A DNA stretch of 64,000 nt, from positions 1-64,000 of the forward strand of contig LRBF01000049.1 in NCBI GenBank assembly GCA_001580565.1, given 5' to 3'. Below the pieces are notes generated by a model that did not search any database, had not been told where the DNA came from, and saw nothing but the letters and a program-made list of their open reading frames with translations. Made by a program: the position numbers and the translations under genes. Positions 17,172-26,061 of the stretch are shown here, in pieces; the stretch's first letter is position 1, and the number at the start of each line of letters is the position of its first letter. The stretch comes from Caballeronia megalochromosomata (lineage in GTDB: Bacteria; Pseudomonadota; Gammaproteobacteria; Burkholderiales; Burkholderiaceae).

Positions 17172-18065
17172 TCATGGCATGACGTCATTCCAGACGCTCG
17201 CCAGCACGTCGAGCGTGTCTGCGATCGCCGCGCGGCTGCCCGCGCCCGGCCGCCAGACGGCGACCACGGCATGCGTGAGGCCGTTGCGGCCCACTTCGGT
17301 GTCGATCGCCTGAACGCCGGGCCATCGATCGGCGTTGAAGTGTGTCGGCAGGAAGCCCCAGCCGTATGCGCCGTGGAGCAGGTGACGAACCATGTCCAGT
17401 TCGTTGGCGAAGATGACGCGGTCCGAGATCTGAAGCTGACGGGCAAACTGTTCGTCGAGCGTGCGATGCATGACGATCTGCGGCCTGGCGCTGAGTTCCA
17501 GCAGCGTGGTCGGTGAATCGCCCGGGGCGAACAACGCGCTGCTCGCATAGATACCCATTTCTATGCTTCCCACGGAGCGCCATTCCAGGTCGGTACGCAC
17601 GCTTTGATTGCGCGCGAGGCTGACGGCAAGTTGCGCCGTACCCGCGACGAGCGCCGCTTCGGCTTCTTCGCGTGATCCGCTCCAGGCGCTCAGGCGAATG
17701 CCGAGCGACGCCAGCCTGTCGACGAGTGCGTGCACATACGGGCGCGGTACGAACGGGTCGTACACGACGCTGATCTCATCGGTGATCTCGTTGGGGATGT
17801 CCCGCGCAGCCGCGCCGAATGCCTGCGCCTGGCGCAGCAGCAGGCGCGCCTGCCGCTGCAGGCGCCTGCCCTCGGGCGTCAGTGCGAGCGAGCGGCCCGC
17901 ACGCGTGAAGAGCGCGAAGCCGAGATCCGCTTCGAGAAACTCCACCAGCTCGCTCACCGTCGAGCGGTCCTTGGCGAGGCGCTGCGCGGCCCTGGTGATG
18001 GTGCCATGCTCGGCGACGCTCGCGAACGCTTCGATCTGCGCCAGCGAATAACTCAATGCACCCAT
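17172..18065 (-). CDS. LysR-family transcriptional regulator
   Basis: A 297-residue LysR regulator. The N-terminal winged helix reads SLAQIEAFASVAEHGTITRA and continues with AAQRLAKDRSTVSELVEFLEADLG; a two-lobed effector domain follows. The ATG at 18065 has a GGGGAG ribosome site; an ATG 21 bases upstream would add seven residues. It is divergent from the serine hydrolase gene at 18209, and the gap holds a T-N11-A box within a perfect 7-3-7 palindrome. It probably regulates that gene and itself. Confidence 0.92.
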   Translation of the reverse strand: MGALSYSLAQIEAFASVAEHGTITRAAQRLAKDRSTVSELVEFLEADLGFALFTRAGRSLALTPEGRRLQRQARLLLRQAQAFGAAARDIPNEITDEISVVYDPFVPRPYVHALVDRLASLGIRLSAWSGSREEAEAALVAGTAQLAVSLARNQSVRTDLEWRSVGSIEMGIYASSALFAPGDSPTTLLELSARPQIVMHRTLDEQFARQLQISDRVIFANELDMVRHLLHGAYGWGFLPTHFNADRWPGVQAIDTEVGRNGLTHAVVAVWRPGAGSRAAIADTLDVLASVWNDVMP

Positions 18066-18088
18066 GGCGGCTCCCCTTTTTTGCATTG

Positions 18089-18105
18089 CGTGGGATTTTC
18101 CCACG
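18089..18105. promoter_or_regulatory. LysR-type operator (T-N11-A palindrome)
   Basis: CGTGGGATTTTCCCACG is a perfect 7-3-7 inverted repeat containing the LysR signature T-N11-A (18091-18103). It lies 24 bp upstream of the LysR start and about 100 bp upstream of the divergent hydrolase gene. Confidence 0.72.
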
Positions 18106-18208
18106 GGTCTAGCTTTGCCCCGACTTTCGCCCGGCACGATACTCGGTCTCGAGGAGGAAGGCTGCAGCGTCCCTCGCTCGAAACCTGTCCAACACGATCG
18201 ACACGCCC

Positions 18209-19525
18209 ATGAAATTCAAGCCTCAAGCGACGCTGAGCGTCGCGCTCGCACTGGTTATCGCAACGTCGGGTTTATCGACCGCTCACGCCGCAACCGCCGA
18301 CGGATGCGCGGGTCTCGCACTCGCGCACTGCCCGGCGCCTTTCGACGCCACACTGCCGGACCCGAAGCAGATGCTGACGTGGAATCCGGCCGAGCGCGTC
18401 ATCGGCTTTCGCAACGACTACCGCAACTATGCCGGCGACGTCTTTCATCACGGCGATGCAAGACCGCTGCAACGCTCATCGCGGCAATTGCAGCGCGTGT
18501 CATATGTGATGAACGGAAAGCGATTCACGCTCGACGACTATCTCCGGCATCAGAACGTCGCGGGTCTGCTCGTACTGAAGGACGGCAAAATCGCCTACAA
18601 ATATCTCGCTGACGGAAACACGGGCAGCACGCTCTGGACATCGCGCTCGGTGGGCAAATCGGTGGTCTCGACGCTCGTGGGCATCGCGTTGCACGAAGGC
18701 AGGATCAAGTCGCTCAATGACCCCGTGACAGATTACGATCCTGATCTGAAGGGCACCGCGTGGGACGGCGTGACGCTCAGGCAGTTGATCCAGCACACGT
18801 CGGGCGTGGCATGGAATGAAGACTACAAGAACCCCGAATCCGATTTCTCGAAGCTGACGCAATGCGAGGCGCGACCCGGCACGTACGACTGCGTGCGCAC
18901 GCTCGTCACGCACCTGAAGCGCGCGCATGAGCCCGGCGAAGTGTGGTCGTACAGCTCCGGCGGCGCGTGGCTCCTCGGTGACGTGCTCGAACGCGCGACG
19001 GGCATGCCCCTGGCAGCGTATCTTCAGCAGAAAATATGGATACATTACGGTATGGCGAGCGATGGCGTCTGGCATGCCTATACGCCGGGACAGCACGACG
19101 TAGGCGCACACGGTTTCAACGCGACGCTCGACGACTATGGCCGTTTTGGCGAATTCGTGCTCGACGGCGGGCGGCTTCCCGATGGCACGCAGACGCTTCC
19201 TGAAGGCTGGTTCGATGAAGCGTCGAACTGGACGCGCGCGAAGGGATCGGTTTCGGCAGGCCATCCGGATGGCCTATATGGCTATCAGTGGTGGAACAAC
19301 GCCGAGCCGGTCGGCACGAAAAACGTGAGTCCCGCGCCTGCGCAATCGCTCCGGCATTCGCTCTGGGCGCTGGGCATTTTTGGGCAGGTGATCATGGTGA
19401 ACCGCGCTACGCATCTCGTCATCGTGCAATGGTCGACCTGGTCCGAGGCAGAGCCTTCGTTCGATACCTTGCCTCTCGAAGCCTCTGTGTTCTACAGCGC
19501 GGTAGCGAAGCAACTGAGCAAGTAG
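18209..19525 (+). CDS. Secreted serine hydrolase, beta-lactamase class C fold
   Basis: A 438-residue protein with a Sec signal peptide (cleavage near STAHA). The catalytic motifs are S-x-x-K (SRSVGKSVV) and Y-S-S (WSYSSGGAWLLG), followed by a C-terminal tail that ends the fold (ALGIFGQVIMVN). The spacing and the LRQLIQHTSGV segment match the 6-aminohexanoate-dimer hydrolase / esterase EstB branch more than true beta-lactamases. It is periplasmic or secreted. The divergent LysR gene is its likely regulator. It and the hydrolase at 15270 share the fold but not obvious close sequence, so they are not a recent duplicate pair. Confidence 0.9.
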   Translation: MKFKPQATLSVALALVIATSGLSTAHAATADGCAGLALAHCPAPFDATLPDPKQMLTWNPAERVIGFRNDYRNYAGDVFHHGDARPLQRSSRQLQRVSYVMNGKRFTLDDYLRHQNVAGLLVLKDGKIAYKYLADGNTGSTLWTSRSVGKSVVSTLVGIALHEGRIKSLNDPVTDYDPDLKGTAWDGVTLRQLIQHTSGVAWNEDYKNPESDFSKLTQCEARPGTYDCVRTLVTHLKRAHEPGEVWSYSSGGAWLLGDVLERATGMPLAAYLQQKIWIHYGMASDGVWHAYTPGQHDVGAHGFNATLDDYGRFGEFVLDGGRLPDGTQTLPEGWFDEASNWTRAKGSVSAGHPDGLYGYQWWNNAEPVGTKNVSPAPAQSLRHSLWALGIFGQVIMVNRATHLVIVQWSTWSEAEPSFDTLPLEASVFYSAVAKQLSK

Positions 19526-19538
19526 AAACCACAAGCCG

Positions 19539-19555
19539 ATTACATGCGATGTAAT
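19539..19555. promoter_or_regulatory. Palindrome, candidate operator of the XRE regulator
   Basis: ATTACATGCGATGTAAT is a perfect 7-3-7 inverted repeat, 78 bp upstream of the AhpD-like gene that is followed by an XRE regulator gene. Position and symmetry suit an autoregulatory operator. Confidence 0.5.
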
Positions 19556-19632
19556 TGGCGCGACGCACGACCGCCTCTACCCTACGTCTTAAGCGCTTCC
19601 ATTCCGGCGGCGCTCACCGTCAGGGAGATACC

Positions 19633-20190
19633 ATGTCCAGCTATCCTGTTTACACGATCGAAACCGCACCCGCGCAATCCAGGCCCGTGCTCCGGCAACT
19701 GCAGCAGGCGTTCGGGCAGATCCCGAACATCGCGGGCACGATGGCCGGATCGCCGGTGCTGATCAACGCGTTCATCGGCGTGTTCGAGCGCGTGCATGCG
19801 AGCAGTCTGACCGAGCCGCAGATTCAGACCCTGTTGTTGACGAACGCGGTCGCGAACGCGAGCGAATGGCCGGTCGCGTTTCACACGGCGCTCGCGTTGA
19901 AGGAGGGCGTGACGCCCGCCGATGTCGACGCGATCCGGAACGGCGGCTTGCCCGCGGATCCCGGACTGGCCGCGCTGTCGGCATTGGCGCGCGCGTTGAT
20001 CGGCAAGCGCGGCCGCCTCGCCGAGTCCGACCAGAGGCATTTTCTGGAAGCGGGCTTCGACGCCGGGCAGATACTCGAGGTCATCGCGGTGGTGGCCGCA
20101 TCGACGATCACGAACTACACGAGCAGCGTGACGCGGCCACCGCTCGAAACGCAGTTCGAGGCGTTCGCCTGGCATGCGCCGGCAGCCTGA
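19633..20190 (+). CDS. AhpD-like / carboxymuconolactone decarboxylase family protein without the CxxC pair
   Basis: A 185-residue all-helical protein of the AhpD/CMD fold. The family helix that normally reads like N-x-C-x-Y-C-x3-H here reads NASEWPVAFHT, so both redox cysteines are replaced while the terminal His remains. It is therefore unlikely to act as a thiol peroxidase of the AhpD kind. The ATG has an AGGGAGA ribosome site. It is followed 36 bp later by the XRE regulator gene on the same strand, suggesting a two-gene operon. Confidence 0.82.
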   Translation: MSSYPVYTIETAPAQSRPVLRQLQQAFGQIPNIAGTMAGSPVLINAFIGVFERVHASSLTEPQIQTLLLTNAVANASEWPVAFHTALALKEGVTPADVDAIRNGGLPADPGLAALSALARALIGKRGRLAESDQRHFLEAGFDAGQILEVIAVVAASTITNYTSSVTRPPLETQFEAFAWHAPAA

Positions 20191-20226
20191 GTTTTTTCAT
20201 TCACTGCACCCGATCCGGGAGATACG

Positions 20227-21081
20227 ATGAACGCCATGCGTCCCGATCCGAATGCTCCGCCGGGCGAACTCGGCGATCTGCTACGCTACTGGCGCGATGT
20301 GCGTGGCATGAGCCAGCTCGATCTGTCACTGGAGGCCGGCGTCTCGCAACGCCAGATCAGCTTTATCGAAAGCGGGCGCAGCGTGCCGGGCCGGGAGACG
20401 CTGCTGACGCTCGCCCAGACCCTCGACGTGCCGCTGCGCGAACGCAATGCCCTGCTGCTCGCTGCGGGCTATGCGCCCGTGTATTCGGAGGCGCCGTGGA
20501 GCGCGCAGGAGATGCATGGCGTTGTTCGCGCGCTCGAAAGAGTCGTTCGACAGCATGAACCGTTTCCGGCGATCGTGATGGATCGTTACTGGAACGTGCT
20601 CATGATCAACGACGCCGCGCCGCGCTTCTTCGACTGCTTCATCGACATGGCCGCGCGTGAAGGCCCGCGCAACATGCTGCATCTGATCTTCGATCCCCAA
20701 GGGATGCGCCCATTCGTGGCCGACTGGGACACCGTCTCACGAAGTCTGCTGCAACGGGTGTATCGGGAATCGGTCGGGCATATGGTCGACGCCGGGACGC
20801 GGCGTCTGCTCGATGAACTGCTGGCCTATCCGGACGTGCCGCGCGACTGGAAGACGCATCACGGGCGGTCTGCCGCGTCCACGATGCCTGTCATTCCGAT
20901 TGGTTTCGTCAGTGAAGGCGTCGTGCTTCGCTATTTCTCGATGGTCACGATCGTGGGCGCGCCGCAGAACGTCGCGGCACAGGAACTACGTCTGGAATGC
21001 ATGTTTCCCGCCGATGACGAAACCGAAGCACGCCATCTGAAGCTGCTCGCCGCTCATCCGAAGCCCGTTCACGGGGATTGA
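20227..21081 (+). CDS. XRE-family regulator with MmyB-like ligand domain
   Basis: A 284-residue regulator. Residues about 14-70 form a Cro/C1 helix-turn-helix (LLRYWRDVRGMSQLDLSLEA, then GVSQRQISFIESGRSVPGRE). The rest matches the MmyB-like ligand-binding layout, with DRYWNVLMINDAAPRFF and LHLIFDPQGMRPFVADW. Such regulators often control one adjacent enzyme gene. Here that is the AhpD-like gene 36 bp upstream. The palindrome at 19539-19555 is a plausible binding site. Confidence 0.9.
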   Translation: MNAMRPDPNAPPGELGDLLRYWRDVRGMSQLDLSLEAGVSQRQISFIESGRSVPGRETLLTLAQTLDVPLRERNALLLAAGYAPVYSEAPWSAQEMHGVVRALERVVRQHEPFPAIVMDRYWNVLMINDAAPRFFDCFIDMAAREGPRNMLHLIFDPQGMRPFVADWDTVSRSLLQRVYRESVGHMVDAGTRRLLDELLAYPDVPRDWKTHHGRSAASTMPVIPIGFVSEGVVLRYFSMVTIVGAPQNVAAQELRLECMFPADDETEARHLKLLAAHPKPVHGD

Positions 21082-21114
21082 TCCGCTGCGCATCTCAGGC
21101 AGCGGGCTGGCGCT

Positions 21115-22353
21115 TCAATTCGCTTCTCGTCGCGCCGCCAGCCACGGCTTTCGCTCTTCGAGGCAGACCATCCCTTCGTACAGTTCGACGTAGGCATTGA
21201 TCATCGCATCGAGGCTGAACTGCCTGGCATGCTGGCGCAGCCGTTCATGCACCGATGGGTCGTCGAGCAGGGCGCTCGCCTCGTGAATCTTGCTGATGAC
21301 GGTCTCGGGCTGAGCCACGTCGAAAAGGAGATTCGAACGCGGTTCGATGATTTCAGGAATACCGCCCGTGCTCGATCCCACGACGGGCACGCCATGTGAG
21401 TACGCTTCGAGGACCACGAGCCCGAACGGTTCGTTCCAGACGGACGGCACCACCAGAATATCGATGCTGCTCAGGAAATCGGAGGGGTCTACGCGCCCAA
21501 GGAAATTGACGCGCGGGTCGGCGTATTTCGTCTTGATGGATTCGACATAGTCGTGATCGCCGGATCCGCCCACGGCGAGTGTCCAGTCGAGCGTCTGGTC
21601 CGCGAGCAGTTGTTCCAGCAGAAGTTCGAGCCCTTTTTCGGGCAGAACACGCCCGAGCATGCCGAGTCTCAATGGCGTGTTCTCAACCTGCCTCGAACGT
21701 TGTGATCCAATTGAATCCTTGGTGGGCTGGTAGCAATTGTTGATGACCGTGGTTTTCGCGGCGCGCGAAAAAAAGCCGCTTTCAAGGTGCTTTTGCAGCA
21801 CGAAGCCGCTCACACCCACCGCCACGTTGACCTGAGCCGACGCGATCTGCTTCGGCTTCGCATACAGCGAGCACACGCCGCACTGACTCGCGCACGGCTT
21901 GCCGCCGGCCAGCATCGTCGCCGTCGGGCACAGCAGATAGTAGTCGTGGATGGTGTGCACGATCGGCACGCCCGCGTTGTTCGCGACGCGCCATACATCC
22001 ACGGAAAGACAGGAGAGGTTGGCCGTATTGACGATGTCCGGTTTCTCGCGCCTGATGATGTCGGCGAGTTTTCGTGACATGGTCGTGTTACGCACGTCGA
22101 TCGCGTGCCATATCAGTTTGGCTACGCGGGAATGCTCGCCGGGCGCATGCGGCCAGTAGAGATTGCTCGATCGCAGACGATAGACCTTCGTGCCGTTGAC
22201 TTCTTCACTGCGGTCGTCGCCCACGCCGGTGGCGCAGACCACGCAAACCTCCATGCCTGCCTTGACCAGCCCTTCGGCAAGGAGTCGCGTCGCCACTTCG
22301 GCGCCGCCGACCTCGTCTGGAAAATATAACGTGTTCGCGATCAGTACTTTCAC
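21115..22353 (-). CDS. Glycosyltransferase family 4 (copy 1)
   Basis: A 412-residue cytoplasmic glycosyltransferase with the GT-B fold. The N-terminal acceptor lobe starts MKVLIANTLYFPDEVGGAEV. The C-terminal donor lobe carries the E-x7-E motif in NEPFGLVVLEAYSHG and GGIPEII. A cysteine cluster, C-x3-C-x2-C (KPCASQCGVC), lies near the middle. It would add a sugar to a lipid- or glycan-linked acceptor for surface polysaccharide. It is strongly similar along its whole length to the next gene at 22740, so the two are duplicates. A 386-bp gap separates them, longer than expected within an operon. Confidence 0.9.
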   Translation of the reverse strand: MKVLIANTLYFPDEVGGAEVATRLLAEGLVKAGMEVCVVCATGVGDDRSEEVNGTKVYRLRSSNLYWPHAPGEHSRVAKLIWHAIDVRNTTMSRKLADIIRREKPDIVNTANLSCLSVDVWRVANNAGVPIVHTIHDYYLLCPTATMLAGGKPCASQCGVCSLYAKPKQIASAQVNVAVGVSGFVLQKHLESGFFSRAAKTTVINNCYQPTKDSIGSQRSRQVENTPLRLGMLGRVLPEKGLELLLEQLLADQTLDWTLAVGGSGDHDYVESIKTKYADPRVNFLGRVDPSDFLSSIDILVVPSVWNEPFGLVVLEAYSHGVPVVGSSTGGIPEIIEPRSNLLFDVAQPETVISKIHEASALLDDPSVHERLRQHARQFSLDAMINAYVELYEGMVCLEERKPWLAARREAN

Positions 22354-22739
22354 GGCGTATGGAGATGGTGCGGATCAACGCGAGCCTGCGGCCTGGCGGT
22401 CTGGACGTCTCCGCGCGCGCGGCAGCTTGATGAGCGGTTCCCGATCGATCGACGGGTCGTGTATCCCTTCATGTATCGCGGCTCCGGTATTGCAGCGTCG
22501 GGCTGACGGTGATCAGCCGGCGCCGCGTCAACTCGACCCGATCTGCAGCGAGAGAGGCATCGAAAACGATCGGTCCAACTGATCAAACTTCCTGCAAGAT
22601 GCGCGGGTCAGTTTACTCCATCAAAGCAAGAGGCATTGCAGTTTTTCAATTTGCGTGCTGCTGCTTACGTTCCTGCCTGTTTGAGAATCGATACTGGACA
22701 AAAACTAGCTATTCGGCCAACAGCGTGCCATCAAAGCGG
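22354..22739. other. 386-bp gap between the two glycosyltransferase genes
   Basis: No coding sequence with a plausible ribosome site or family match is seen on either strand. The part from about 22600 to 22720 is lower in GC and may hold the promoter of the downstream glycosyltransferase gene, but no clear -35/-10 pair was found. Confidence 0.5.
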
Positions 22740-23966
22740 TTACGGGCACACGACGCGCGGGATCGCCTGTTCAGCGAGCACGCTTTCGTACAACGCACGA
22801 TACGAATCGACCATTGCATCCACATTGAAGCGCCCTGCGTATTCGCGCAAACGGTCGTGCACGCCCGGGTCTTCGAGCATCGCAACCGCCTCGTGCAACT
22901 TGCCGATGATCGTCGACGGACGCGCCATGTCGAAGACGAGGTTCGTGCGCGGCTCGATGACTTCGGGAATGCCACCGGTGTTTGCACCGACAACAGGCAC
23001 GCCGTGCGAATACGCTTCGACCGTCACGCGCCCGAACGGTTCGTTCCAGATCGAAGGCACCACGAGAATATCGATGCTGTCGAAAAATTTGCCGGGTTCC
23101 ACGCGGCCGAGATACTCGACGCGCGGATCGTCATACTTCGCCTTGATCGACTGGAGGTAATCGGCATCCGCATGGCCGCCGACAGCGAGCGTCCATTGCA
23201 GCGTATCGTCCGCGAGCAGTTGCTCCAGTAGTACTTCCAGTCCCTTCTCTCGCGATACGCGCCCGAGCAGGCCGAGCCGCACCGGACCACCCTTGTAGCG
23301 GCGCATGCGTCGCGGCGAGGTCGCGTCGTCTTCGAGTGCGTCGCAGGAGTTGTAGATAACCGCCGTGCGCGTCGCGCGCGAAAAATAGCCGCTTTCGAGG
23401 TGCTTTTGCAACACGAAGCGGCTCACACCGACGGCGGCGGCGACCCGCCCCGACGCGACCCGCTTGGGCTGCGCATACACGGCGCAGACGCCGCACTGTC
23501 GCTGGCACGGCTTCGCATGAGAGAACATGATCGCCGTGGGACACATCAGATAATAGTCGCGCGCCGTGTGCACGATCGGCACGCCCGCATTACGGGCGAG
23601 GCGCCAGATATCGACGGACAGACAGGACAGGTTGCTGGTGCTGATCACGTCCGGCTTTTCACGCGCGATGATGCTGGACAGCTTGCGCGACATGATGACG
23701 TTATAGACATCGATGGCATGCCAGATGAGCTTGGCCACGCGGCCGTGCTTCTCCCGCAGATGCGGCCAGTACAGATTGACCGAGCGTAGCCGATAGACCT
23801 TCACGCCGTTCACATCGTCCACGCGGTCGGCGCCCGTTCCCGTCGCGCAGACCACGCAGACTTCGATGCCCGCCCTGACCAGGCCTTCGGCGAGCAGACG
23901 TGTCGATACTTCAGCGCCTCCGGGTTCATCCGGAAAATAGAGTGTGTTCGCGATCAGTATCTTCAC
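22740..23966 (-). CDS. Glycosyltransferase family 4 (copy 2)
   Basis: A 408-residue GT-B glycosyltransferase, near-collinear with the copy at 21115. Long blocks are shared, for example IANTLYFPDE at the start, VAKLIWHAIDV and VLQKHLESG, and both keep the E-x7-E motif (NEPFGRVTVEAYSHG) and the C-x3-C-x2-C cluster (KPCQRQCGVC). The copies diverge most in the linker around residues 205-225. They probably add two similar sugars to one surface glycan, or one is a spare. No other capsule export or polymerase genes are nearby apart from the ATP-grasp gene at 26062. Confidence 0.9.
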   Translation of the reverse strand: MKILIANTLYFPDEPGGAEVSTRLLAEGLVRAGIEVCVVCATGTGADRVDDVNGVKVYRLRSVNLYWPHLREKHGRVAKLIWHAIDVYNVIMSRKLSSIIAREKPDVISTSNLSCLSVDIWRLARNAGVPIVHTARDYYLMCPTAIMFSHAKPCQRQCGVCAVYAQPKRVASGRVAAAVGVSRFVLQKHLESGYFSRATRTAVIYNSCDALEDDATSPRRMRRYKGGPVRLGLLGRVSREKGLEVLLEQLLADDTLQWTLAVGGHADADYLQSIKAKYDDPRVEYLGRVEPGKFFDSIDILVVPSIWNEPFGRVTVEAYSHGVPVVGANTGGIPEVIEPRTNLVFDMARPSTIIGKLHEAVAMLEDPGVHDRLREYAGRFNVDAMVDSYRALYESVLAEQAIPRVVCP

Positions 23967-24277
23967 GACGTCGAAGTCTCCTTCAAAGACCTATTCAGAA
24001 ACACGGCGGTGCGAAGTGATTTCAGGGTCCGGCAGTCGAGGAGACGATTGAAGGACCCCGGGAATCCGGGCAGAAAGTGAAATTACCATACTCGACGTGC
24101 GGTGAACGACTCGCGACGACTGCGATGCAACAAACATAACAGCTTGCGCACAGGCGTTCAATGCGGCGCCGCACAGAGAGAGTGTCCGAGAGCGACAGCG
24201 GGCGAGCCGCGGACGAGCGCCGCGAACCCGTGGAGATGCGAGCGCCGCGGCTTGCACCGCGGCGCTCGCCTAAAGAT
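23967..24277. other. 311-bp gap between lipoprotein and glycosyltransferase genes
   Basis: No gene is seen. The left part is the leader of glycosyltransferase copy 2. The right end holds the GC-rich hairpin listed at 24238-24269. Confidence 0.5.
24238..24269. repeat. 13-bp perfect inverted repeat after the lipoprotein gene
   Basis: Arms at 24238-24250 and 24257-24269 are perfectly complementary (GCGAGCGCCGCGG and its complement) around a 6-nt loop. It starts 9 bp past the lipoprotein stop. It could stop transcription or protect the 3' end, but no T-run follows on either strand. Confidence 0.6.
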
Positions 24278-25513
24278 TTACTGCGGTTCGTACCAGGAAT
24301 ACGTTGGCAGCGTCGTCAACGGCGTGCCGATCTGAAACGTGATATCTCGCAGCGAAGTCAGCACGATATTGCGCGGGTCGCCCATGTAGCGCCGGACATC
24401 GCCGTTATCGTTGATATAGATCACGATGTTGCCCGTAATACCCGCCACGTTCGTACTGGAGAGCGGCTGACCCCAGATATCGAACACCTCTCCGAGCGTG
24501 AAGGTCTTCACGTTCGGGGTTTCGATATGAACGATGCCGGTGTTGTCGTGCGTATGCATCTCGTAGTTGCACTGCGGCAGGATACCGACGGTCTTCGGAA
24601 ACGCGAGCCACTGACCGTCCTTGAAGATCGCGACATGCGAGTGCACGTGGAAGGTCTCGGCCATGCCCGCCCCGCAGACCACGCCATCCACCGGCGAGCC
24701 GTTTCCGCCGGTCGACGTATTGCCGTCCGCCCAGAACGCGCTTCCCACGACGCCGCCATAGACGAGCGTCGTGACAGTCGACGTGAAGGGCGGCGGGTCG
24801 GTCCAGGTGTACGTCGCAATCTGAGCCGGTGGTGAGCCGACGACGAGCGTCACTTCGCCGTGCTGCGGCAACACGAGGCTCGCGAGATCACCGGTGTATT
24901 TCGCGATCGTGCCGCCCGTGTTCACCCAGGCGGTCACGGTGCCACTGAGACCGGCCACGTTGGTCGAGCTGAGCGGCTGACCCCAGACGGCGAAAAATTG
25001 ACCGAGCGTGTACGACGCGTTCGAGGTCACGTCCATGCGGATCTTGCCCGACGCATCGACCGTGTGGACCGGATAGACGCAGCCACGTTGCAGGGCCATG
25101 GTCGGCGCCACGGTGCCGATGTTCGCGGGCAACGCGAGTTGCTTGCCGTCCTGATACACCGACAGATGCGCATAGCTGTACTTGTTACCGGCGACCGCGC
25201 AGTTGAGGCTGCTGACCGCCTGGCCGGTGCCGCCGGTGGATGTCGAGCCGTCGCTCCATTGCGCGGCGCCGAGCGTGGTGCCGTCGAGGACCGGGGTCGC
25301 CGCGGCGAGCGTCGGCGTGGTGCTCGTTGTGGTCGTCGGCGTTGCGGGTGTGTTCGTGCCGGTACCGCCCGAGTTAGAGGGCGAACTCGAGCCGTTGCTC
25401 GAACTGCTGTCACTGCCGCCACCGCCGCCACCGCAAGCGGAGAGTAGGGCGAGCGCCGTCGCGCAGACTACGCCGGTCATCCAGCGAACGTGTCTATGTT
25501 TCTCTTTGAGCAT
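24278..25513 (-). CDS. Lipoprotein with two tandem copies of a His-containing domain
   Basis: A 411-residue lipoprotein. The signal peptide ends in a lipobox (LLSACGGG), so it is anchored by acylated Cys, and a Gly/Ser/Thr-rich spacer of about 45 residues follows. Two repeats of about 140 residues then share DGQWLAFPKTVG- and FTLGEVFDIWGQPLSSTNVA-like segments. Copy 2 has HVHSHVAIF and EMHTHDNTGIVHIE, a possible metal site. In copy 1 the matching places read YAHLSVY and PVHTVDASG, so most histidines are lost. I recognise the repeat from uncharacterised bacterial proteins but know no function. The ATG has a GGAG ribosome site. Confidence 0.82.
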   Translation of the reverse strand: MLKEKHRHVRWMTGVVCATALALLSACGGGGGGSDSSSSNGSSSPSNSGGTGTNTPATPTTTTSTTPTLAAATPVLDGTTLGAAQWSDGSTSTGGTGQAVSSLNCAVAGNKYSYAHLSVYQDGKQLALPANIGTVAPTMALQRGCVYPVHTVDASGKIRMDVTSNASYTLGQFFAVWGQPLSSTNVAGLSGTVTAWVNTGGTIAKYTGDLASLVLPQHGEVTLVVGSPPAQIATYTWTDPPPFTSTVTTLVYGGVVGSAFWADGNTSTGGNGSPVDGVVCGAGMAETFHVHSHVAIFKDGQWLAFPKTVGILPQCNYEMHTHDNTGIVHIETPNVKTFTLGEVFDIWGQPLSSTNVAGITGNIVIYINDNGDVRRYMGDPRNIVLTSLRDITFQIGTPLTTLPTYSWYEPQ

Positions 25514-26061
25514 GTGTCGTCTCCGCCCCTTTGAAGATTTTCTGAAGGTGCTGCGGGCTGCACTGAAGGCGCATGCGCGATGCATGCGTGACGCGCATCC
25601 GGCATCGGAAGCATCGCAAACCACTCGTGGCGCAAGACGATGCTTGCCCGTCGAGACGGTCTCGATGCGATTGACGCAAGTGTTGACGCCTGTCGCTGCG
25701 ACGTCCGGTTGATCGACCGAATGCCTTCCGGTCGGGGGCACGCTACTGGAGTTCAGCGACTCATCGAAAGCAAGAGAAACCGGTCCGGCTATCCGACGCG
25801 CCGGCCACAGGCAATTTAACGTCGATGTGTCGCCATCGCAAGCAGAACTACCGTCTGATACGTGTTTGGATAGCGTGATTTGCGCGTGTGTGCGCTCTCG
25901 CACATACGCAGGGTCGAGGATTCAGACGAAAATTAAGTCGGTGATCGAAGTGTATTCCGGCAAGAAGCGATGCCTCGATAAACGCGGTACGCTCAAAAGG
26001 CGCAGCCGAAACACGGGCGGAAATAATTTCGTCTGACGTAAAAGATACTGGAGGCGAGTGA
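25514..26061. other. 548-bp divergent intergenic region
   Basis: It lies between the leftward lipoprotein gene and the rightward ATP-grasp gene and should hold both promoters. I see no convincing gene, RNA or long repeat. The last 150 bases are lower in GC than the flanks. Confidence 0.5.
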
